Below, in pieces: positions 56,655 through 64,000 of a stretch of DNA of 64,000 nt. A program made the position numbers and the translations under genes. This DNA comes from Aquilaria yunnanensis. Its lineage: Eukaryota; Streptophyta; Magnoliopsida; Malvales; Thymelaeaceae. Numbering within the stretch: the first letter of the stretch is position 1; each line of letters opens with the position of its first letter. The notes under the pieces are model-generated. The model did no database searches. It saw only the letters and a program-made list of their open reading frames with translations, and was not told the origin of the DNA. The stretch is from NCBI GenBank assembly GCA_039654915.1, contig CM077593.1, positions 40,022,501-40,086,500 on the forward strand, given 5' to 3'.

Positions 56655-58520
56655 ACTCTCAGATAGCTGTTGTTGAGACTAGGCATTCTAAGGACATGGG
56701 ACTTCCGAAGTCTCCATCCGCGCCAGAAACTCAACTGGCAACCGAACATCCCATCGCAAGGACTTCCTTGCCTGAGGATGAGTGTCCTCTAACAATCATG
56801 ATGAGTTCCTGCATAATTTTCAGCGCACGGTGGTGGCTGAAATAACGCAGTAACTGGACCGAAGATGGCCACAGCCGCCTCGGATTGAAGGCCCCCTTCA
56901 CCAGCACCTCATCGGGAGAGAAGCCCGAAGTCAACTCACCGGAGTTCGGGAAGCGGGGACCAACGTGATGAGTCCTCGATGGCAAACATACCCGCCAGGG
57001 TTTGACCTATGGGAGAAACGGGGTCCAAACGGCCTAGGACTCCCCACCGAAGGAGTTCTTCACCAGAAAATAAATCACAATCCCCTCGGCGCCGAAGTTA
57101 CTCTCCAAAAAGAACGCGTCGCTCTTCATTACCAGAGGCCCCCAAGCAGCAAGAAGAAGAGCCCAGCGCCACACTCCTCATGGAAAAATCCTAAAGAGAG
57201 TAGAGAGGGTGGAAAGACAGCTATCTCGGGAGCCCGTCTGGTCTAGGTTGTCAGAAAACCTTCAACGAAGATGAATCGCGGTTTATCCGAGTAGTAGTCG
57301 AAGCACCTATGCCGAGTGACTCGTTTGGAAACCTACGATGGCCGAAGTGACCCCCAGGCTCACCTAACCAAATACAGGCGCAGCATGGTGTTGCACGGTG
57401 CTAATGATGCCACCTTGTGCAAATGCTTCGAGGTCACCTTCCCCGGACCAGCAATGGCATGGTATAACTCGTTAGCCCCAGGAACCATCGTGGGATTCCA
57501 AGAGTTGTCTACTGCTTTCACGTAGCAATTCATCGAAAGGAGTCCGACGGTGAAGATGCCAGTTCAAATGTTCGACATAGTGTAGAAGAATGGAGAAACT
57601 ATTCACGACTATGTCAAAAGGTTCAATCGAGAAGCCCTAAGCATGCCGAACTTCAGGCTAGAGATATGTATCCTCGCCATGATACGGGGACTTAGGAGAG
57701 ACTCACAGTTGTTCTACAAATTCTCGAAGGACCCCCAAGACACCCTCGGTGAATTTTACCGAAGGGCGGAGCAGCATTTGACTGCTGAAGAGCTGAGGAT
57801 GGGATGCCCAAAGCTCGACCACGTACGTTCTGAGGGGTCGAGCTAACAAACTCACTACCTAACTGAATCAGGGGGTCAACTTCAGAAGCTGAGAGGGAAG
57901 AAGCCGTTGACTTTTACTCCCTTAAACACCACAAGGACAAACATCCTCATGGCCATGGAAAGACAGGGAACTCAAATTCAATGACTGAAGGCCATGACCT
58001 CAGATAACAAAAAGAACATCAAAAAGTTTTGCCAGTTCCATCGGGATCATGGGCATGATACTGAGCATTGCTTCCAGCTGAGGAAGTACATAGAGTCCCT
58101 GATAAAGGAGGGCCAACTTCGACGTTACCTATGGATGCCCTCCCCAAAGGGGAGGAGGGAAGAGCAAATGAAGGAGATGACGAGGAATATGACTCCGACA
58201 GATGCCGGAACCGAAGCCCCAGAAGACATCCGCCACCTCCGACAGGAATAATACAGACGATCACCACAGGACTACCCTCCACAGAAAGGAAAAGAAAAGC
58301 CAGGGAGATCGGTGATGGAATATGGTAACCTATCAAAAAAGCTAATTCGGAAAGATGGGTCTACCATAGTATTCCCTCATGACGACCTACTTCTGGTCAT
58401 GGCAATGATAGGGAGTTGGGACGTCAAGAGAGTACTCCTTTATGATGGTTCTAATGCTGACGTCTTGTTCTCTCACCTACTACCGAGTTTGGTTATCCCA
58501 AGGGGCGATCTCAAGCCTGT
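56655..58520 (+). pseudogene. gag: Gag and start of protease of element F, decayed
   Basis: Scattered frame fragments recognisable by alignment with A: the capsid block about 57316-57525 with CKCFEVTFPGPAMAWYNS, the RRAEQHL end near 57760-57780, the knuckle CQFHRDHGHDTEHC near 58030-58075, and the protease-proximal MEYGNLSKKL block from 58315. The DDG of protease is altered to a YDG-like stretch near 58441. Many stops and several frameshifts separate the pieces, for example a stop at 57523-57525 and another at 57844-57846. Element G was inserted after KPV of the protease region, with left duplication CCTGT (58516-58520). Confidence 0.88.
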
Positions 58521-59383
58521 TGATAGCCAAAGGCTATCGCCTCTATCTGGCCGAACTCCCTGCCACAAGAATGGCCAGAAGAAACTGGCGCTACCCTAGT
58601 AAAGGTGGGATCATACACATCGGAAGATAGCCGAAGAGATCCGAGCCCGGCGCGCCAGGAAACTTGAGGATACTACTAGCCCCCCGAGGTTGCAAACAGA
58701 TCGCCTTCGGAAAAGAGGCACCAGCTATTGCGGGCCGAACATGATCTCCCCGAAGGCGGAACTCCCTGAAGCTGGGTACCCCCGAACTGAGGGCGTGTTT
58801 CCCGAAGAGGCATCGTCCGTACCAAAGGACGACCTCACCTAGGGACCTCGGGAGTACGGCAGGAGCATTTAAGGAAGCCTCTGACACGTCCTTTCACAGA
58901 CGTCGTAAGCTGCCTCAAAAGGCGCTCTGACACGCTGACGCAATCAAAATCACATCATGGCCCATCTCGGCACATGGCTCAAGGCAACCTGCTACCAGCT
59001 ATCTATTCCCTACGCCCAAAAACTCAGAGAACATCCGACCGAACACGTGTCGCGATCTGGACAGGCTAGGTACTCCTATAAATACCAGGAAATAAATACT
59101 TGGCAGGAGGTTGGTTGGCAAAGATCTGACTCCCAAACTCTGAGAAAATCACCAGGCGAGACTCTTCAGCCCCTTTGTGATATTTCCTCTGTCCTTTCTC
59201 AGCCACCACTGACTTGGGCGTCGGAGGCTCCCCCCCCGGAAACACATTCTGGGAGCCTCCAGGCCACTTATTCTGAGCATCTCAGGTACTCTCCTTTGGG
59301 CGAACCATCCTCCAGGAGTTCTTCCTCCTAGAAGTCCCTCCATCAGCCACCATGACTACCAATGATGAAGCCCCCGGGCATCA
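58521..59383 (+). repeat. 5' LTR of element G
   Basis: An 863-bp LTR. ACACGTGTC near 59044-59052 and TATAAATA at 59077-59084 form the promoter core. The last 32 bases (59352-59383) are coding. A primer site TGGCACCGTC follows at 59386-59395, after a 2-base spacer. Confidence 0.92.
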
Positions 59384-62300
59384 TATGGCACCGTCTGTGG
59401 GAACCCGCTCTGAGATTGCTGTCGTTGAAACTCGGCGTTCTAAGGACAAGGGACTCCCGAGGTCTCCGTTCGCGCCTGAGACACAACCGGCTGCTGAGCA
59501 AACACTCCCAGGGACTTCTGCGTCCGAGGAAGACCGCCCTCTAGTAATCACTATGAGCTTTATGAGGGAGTTTCAGCGTTTGGTCGTGGCCGAAATGACA
59601 CAGTAGATCGACCGAAGATGGTCACAACAGACACAGGCCCAAAGACCTCCCTCACCTGCACGCCCTCGGGAGAAAAGTCAGAGGTCGACTCATCGCAGTT
59701 CGGGAAGCGTAGACCCGCGCGAAGAGTCGTCCACGGAGAATATACCCCTCAGGAAATGGCCTGTGGGACAAACTGGGTCCAAACGATGGAAAGTCTCACA
59801 GCGAAGGAGTTCGCCGCCTGAGGCGAGGTCCCTGTCCCCTTAGCGCCGAACTCGCTCCCCGAAGAGGCGCCGACGTCCCTCAGCAGAAGAAGAGCCTAAT
59901 GCCACAGTTCTCATGGAAAGAATACTAGCGCGGCTAGACAGGGTGGAAAAGCAGGTAGCTCGCAAACCCGTCTGGGACAGGCTCACGGGAGCCTTCTGTG
60001 AAGATGGGTCCCCGTTCACCCGGACCGTGGTCGAGGCAACCATGCCAGGCGACTTCAGGGTACCTCGGCTGGAGATTTCTGATGGCCGCACTGATCCCCA
60101 GGCCCATCTGACCAAATACAGATGCTGCAAGATAATGCATGGTGCTGATGACGCTACCATGTGTAAATGCTTCGAGTTAACCCTCACGGGACCAGCAACT
60201 GCGTGGTACAACTCATTGCCCCCAGGAGCCATCACTGAGTTCCAGGAGTTGTCTACGGCCTTCGCGCAACAATTTATTGGAAGCCGGTAAACGGCGAAGA
60301 TGCCTGTTCAGATGTTCGACATAGAGCAGAGAAACGTAGAAACTATCCGAGACTACGTCGAAAGATTCAACAGGGAAGCTCTAAGTGTCCCGGACTTCCG
60401 GCCCGAAATACGCATCCTCGCCATGACACGGGGCCTTCGGCGAGACTCACAGCTATTCTATGTGTTCTCAAAAGACCCCCCGGACACCCTCGGAGAATTT
60501 TACTGAAGGGCCGAATAGCACATGACTGCCGAGGAGCTGAGAATGGCTGGGCCGAAGTCCGGTCACAACCGCGCCGAAGGGTCCAATCAGCAAGCTCGGC
60601 ATCCAACTGAACAGGCAAGTTGACCTCGGAGGATGCGGGGAAGCAAACTTCAAAGCTTCACACCTCTGAGCACTACACGGACAAACAACCTTATGGCACT
60701 CGAAAGGTAGGGGACGCAAATTCGACGGCCAAGGGCCATGACCGCTGATAACAAGAAAAACATCAAGAAGTTCTGCCAGTTCCATCGCGACCACGGCCAC
60801 GACACCGAAGACTGCTTCCAACTGAAGAAGTACATTGAGTCGCTGATAAAACTCGGCCAACTTCAGAAATATCTGCGGATACCTTCCCCAAAAGGAAGAA
60901 AAGATGAGGAAGAAAGGGCCTAAGACGAGGACTATGACTCCGACAGACGGAGAAACAGAAGTCCGAAAAAGCGCCCTCCTCCTGCTGCAGGGGTGATACA
61001 AACCATCACCACGGGGCTCCCATCCTCGAAAAGAAAGCGGAAGGCCAGAGAGATTGCGGTCATGGAATATGAGAGCCCGGCAAAGAAACTGGCTCGCAAG
61101 GACGGATCCACCGTCATCTTCCCCCATGACGATCCGCTGCTAATCATGGCAAGGATAGGGAATTGGGACGTCAAGAGAGTGTTGCTTGATGATGGATCAA
61201 ATACTGACGTCCTATTCTCGCATTTACTGCCGAATTTGGACATCTCCAGCGGCGAGCTCAAGCCTGTCACCTCGCCCACCTTCGGGGTTGGACTGTCCGA
61301 ACTCCCTGTTCTCGGATGGATCGACCTCCCCCTGATGATAAAAGGAACTTCGGTCGATGGAACAGCTGAGTTGTATGCCTCCACAATGGCGAGATTTATC
61401 ATCATGGACGTTCCTTGTTCGTACAACGCCATCCTTGGAAGGCAGACACAGGGAAACTTGGACATTCGCCCTGATGTGAAGTACTTGACTGTCACATTCG
61501 CCACCAAGGATGGGGATGCAGAGGTCTTCATAGATCAAGTCAAGGTAAGGAAGGTGTTTGTGAAAGCACAAAAAGCTCCGGAAAATAACCTCGCACAAAA
61601 AGTAGAGGCAAAGGCACCAGAGAAGGGCAAAGAAGGAGAACCCCCAAGAGCGGAAACAGAAACAGTGGAACTTGTCCCAGGACAATCTACCCGAATAGGG
61701 AAGAGCTTGCCCGAAGGTGACAAGAAAAACCTTGTATCTTTTCTACTGGGAAATAAAGATCTCTTTGCCTACTCGCCGAAAGACATGCCAGGGGTGCACC
61801 CTGGCATAATACAGCATAGCCTCAAAGTAAGCCCGGAAGCAAAGCCTGTCCGGCAAAAGAAGCGAAGCATCTCAGCCCATAAGAGCAACTTTGTCAAAAC
61901 CGAAATCCAGCGCCTGTTAGACGCCGAAGTCATCAGGGAGGTCAAGTACCCCGAATGGTTAAGCAACGTGGTGATTGCCACAAAAGAAGGCAGCAGCAAA
62001 CTTCGGATGTGCATCGACTTCAGAAACTTGAATGATGCTTGCTCGAAAGACTCATACCCTCTTCCGCCAATAGACCAACTAGTAGACTCAACTGCCGAAT
62101 ACGGGCTCCTAAGTTTCCTAGACGCTTTCAGCGGCTACCATCAAATAAGGATGGACCCCGAAGATGAAGAAAAAACCGCCTTCATCACCGAGGGAGGAAC
62201 GTACTGCTACGTCAGGATGCCCTTCGGGCTTAAAAATGCAGGAGCCACCTACCAAAGGTTGATGAACAAGGTCTTTAAGGACCAAATGGGGAGAAAAATG

Positions 62301-64000
62301 GAGGTGTATGTTGACGATATGATAGTCAAAAGCAAGCTCCCTCGCAACCACGTTGCAGATCTAGAGGAAACCTTCCAAAAGCTCAAAGCCTTCGGGATTC
62401 GTCTCAATCCTGAAAAATGCATGTTCGGGGTGACCTCGGGAAAGTTCCTTGGGTACATGGTATCCGAAAGAGGCATCGATGCTAACCCCGAAAAAATTAA
62501 GGCCCTGCTCGAGTTCCAAACTCCTGCCACGGTAAAAGATGTGCAGAGACTCACTGGAAGAATAACCTCTCTTAGCAGGTTCATTTCCAGGTACGGAGAT
62601 AGGTGTCGGCCTTTCTTCAAAGTCCTCACTAAGGCAACAAAAAAGGAAGGCAACCTTGGAAGGGACGATCACCCTTGCGGTCAAGACTGCCAAAAAGCCT
62701 GGGAAGAACTCAAAATCTACCTAGCTAGCCTGCCGACTCTGCGACAACCTCGTGAGGGAGAACCCCTCGTATTATACCTCGCCATCACGGAAAAAGCTGT
62801 GAGCTCGGTCCTCGTGAAAGAAGAAGGGCCAAAACAATGGCCGGTCTACTATGTAAGCAAATCCCTGCATGGCGCCGAAGTCAGGTACCCTCTGCTACAA
62901 AAAGCTATATACGCCTTGGTGCTTGCAGGGAGAAGGTTGCGACCATACTTTCAGGCTCACCCCATCATCGTCCGAAGTAGCCTGCCATTACGGGACGTTA
63001 TGAGGAAAGTGGATCATTCGGGAAGGCTTTCCAAGTGGTGTATAGAGCTTGGCGAACACGATATCACCTATGAACCTTGGAAGGCCATAAAAGCTCAAGC
63101 ACTGGCAGAATTCATTGCCGAAATACCCACCACTGAGGACAGTCATCCGGATCTGAACGAAGGTGAGCCAGAATGGACCTTACATGTTGACGGAGCCTCG
63201 GGGTCCGAGCACCAGGGAGCTGGGGTAATTATCAGAGGCCCCGAAGGCCTAGAAGTAATGAAGGCTATCAAGTTTACCTTCAACGTCACTAACAATGTGG
63301 CTGAGTATGAGGCCCTCATAGCGGGATTACGACTGGCCAGAAAAATTGGCGTGAGAAACTTAAAGGCTTACAGCGATTCCCAGCTAGTAGTTCGACAGAC
63401 GGCAGGAGACTGTGGGGCGAAGGACCCAACCTTGGCAAAATACCACGAGCTGGTAGCAAAACTCATTCAAGAGTTTGACGCCGTACGGATCGAAAACGTA
63501 CCTCGGCGGAAAAACACCGAGGCAGACTGCTTGGCGAAGTCAAAAACCTACACTGAGGTGCTAGACCATCCGAGCATCTCAATACTGAGCATATCGACCT
63601 CAGGAAAAGGCTGGAGGGATCCAATAAAAAGGTACCTCGCGGAAAATGTGCTCCCCGAAGACCCCGGTGACGCTGCAAAACTGCGAAGGCGCTCCGGTCG
63701 TTTCTTTCTGATCGGTGAAGAACTATACCGACAGGGATACGCGAATCCACTGCAAAGATGTGTGAACGAAGAGGATACTGAAATAATCCTTGAAGAAGTC
63801 CACGAAGGCATGTGTGGTTCACACATTGGAACCGATGCCCTGGCGACAGTGATACTTCGCCAAGGATACTTCTGGCCTACCCTGAGAAAGGACGCAAGGC
63901 AGTTCGTCCGGAAATGCGGTAGTTGCCAGAAACACGCAAACATCCAGAGGGCACCCTCGGAAATGGTAACTTCGGCTGACTATCCCTGGCCCTTCGCAGT
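59352..64000 (+). pseudogene. gag-pol: Gag-Pol of element G: gag full of stops, pol open to the window edge
   Basis: One constant frame from the ATG at 59352. Stops lie at 59604, 59841, 60288, 60504, 60516, 60621, 60708 and 60921, all in Gag; several are CAG to TAG or CGA to TGA. From 60924 to 64000 the frame is open (about 1025 codons). It holds protease (LLDDGSNTDVLF near 61180), reverse transcriptase (YVDDMIVKS near 62308-62334), the degenerate RNase H, archaeal-type RNase H (VDGASGSEH near 63187) and the integrase zinc finger. The window ends just before the first integrase catalytic Asp. It is a pseudogene by its Gag; the Pol part looks preserved as far as it can be read. Confidence 0.9.

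Larger units (their letters stand above)
53158..58520 (+). mobile_element. Element F: Tat-lineage retrotransposon, 5' part
   Basis: 5' LTR, primer site and gag, interrupted by X3, then cut by G in the protease region. CTAAA at 53153-53157 is the left target duplication. The remainder of F lies right of the window. It is more decayed than A, B or G. Confidence 0.9.
58521..64000 (+). mobile_element. Element G: Tat-lineage retrotransposon, 5' part
   Basis: 5' LTR, primer site and gag-pol as far as integrase, running off the window. It was inserted in F. The LTR starts TGATAGCCAAAGGCTATC like A and B. Confidence 0.93.

Overview
The window is repetitive DNA from a flowering plant. It consists almost entirely of nested LTR retrotransposons, and I see no ordinary host gene, tRNA, rRNA or CRISPR array. 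The Ty3/gypsy copies have the layout of the plant Tat lineage: gag and pol in one frame, two RNase H domains, a tRNA-Asp-like primer site two bases from the LTR, a polypurine tract, and a spliced antisense gene between pol and the 3' LTR. The species cannot be told from the sequence.

Six Tat copies are present, named A, B, C, D, F and G here. C (+) is the oldest frame. Its 5' LTR lies left of the window and its 3' LTR ends at 52066. C carries these insertions: a long non-coding LTR (X1, to 764) in gag; two 1416-bp solo LTRs (E1 2353-3768; E2 starting at 4139); and element D (-, 21115-48610) inside exon 4 of its antisense gene. E2 is itself split by the complete element A (-, 5461-16618, duplication CAAAC). 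D is split by the complete element B (+, 21483-32636, duplication GGGCG) in its 3' LTR, by solo LTR X2 (38035-41360) in its second RNase H, and by solo LTR Y (45259-47769) in its 5' LTR. To the right lies a decayed inverted X copy (X4, from 52115). It was hit by Tat element F (+, 53158 onward), which carries solo LTR X3 (54055-56649) and Tat element G (+, 58521 to the window end).

Only A has an uninterrupted gag-pol frame (1833 codons from the ATG at 15783), but its antisense gene has a 1-base deletion. B is nearly identical to A and lies in the opposite orientation. It has one gag frameshift, two nonsense codons in pol and one in the antisense gene. C, D, F and G are more decayed, although pol of G is open to the window edge.

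The parts that repay a second look are these. The antisense gene has its own TATA box and four exons, with constant exon lengths in four copies. A hairpin-bearing tandem repeat sits between the converging ends of gag-pol and the antisense gene in A and B. The gag start codon lies exactly 32 bases inside the LTR end in all six elements. The first base pairs of the LTR form a hairpin. Solo LTR Y carries four 18-bp palindromes, and the stop codons of G are confined to gag.
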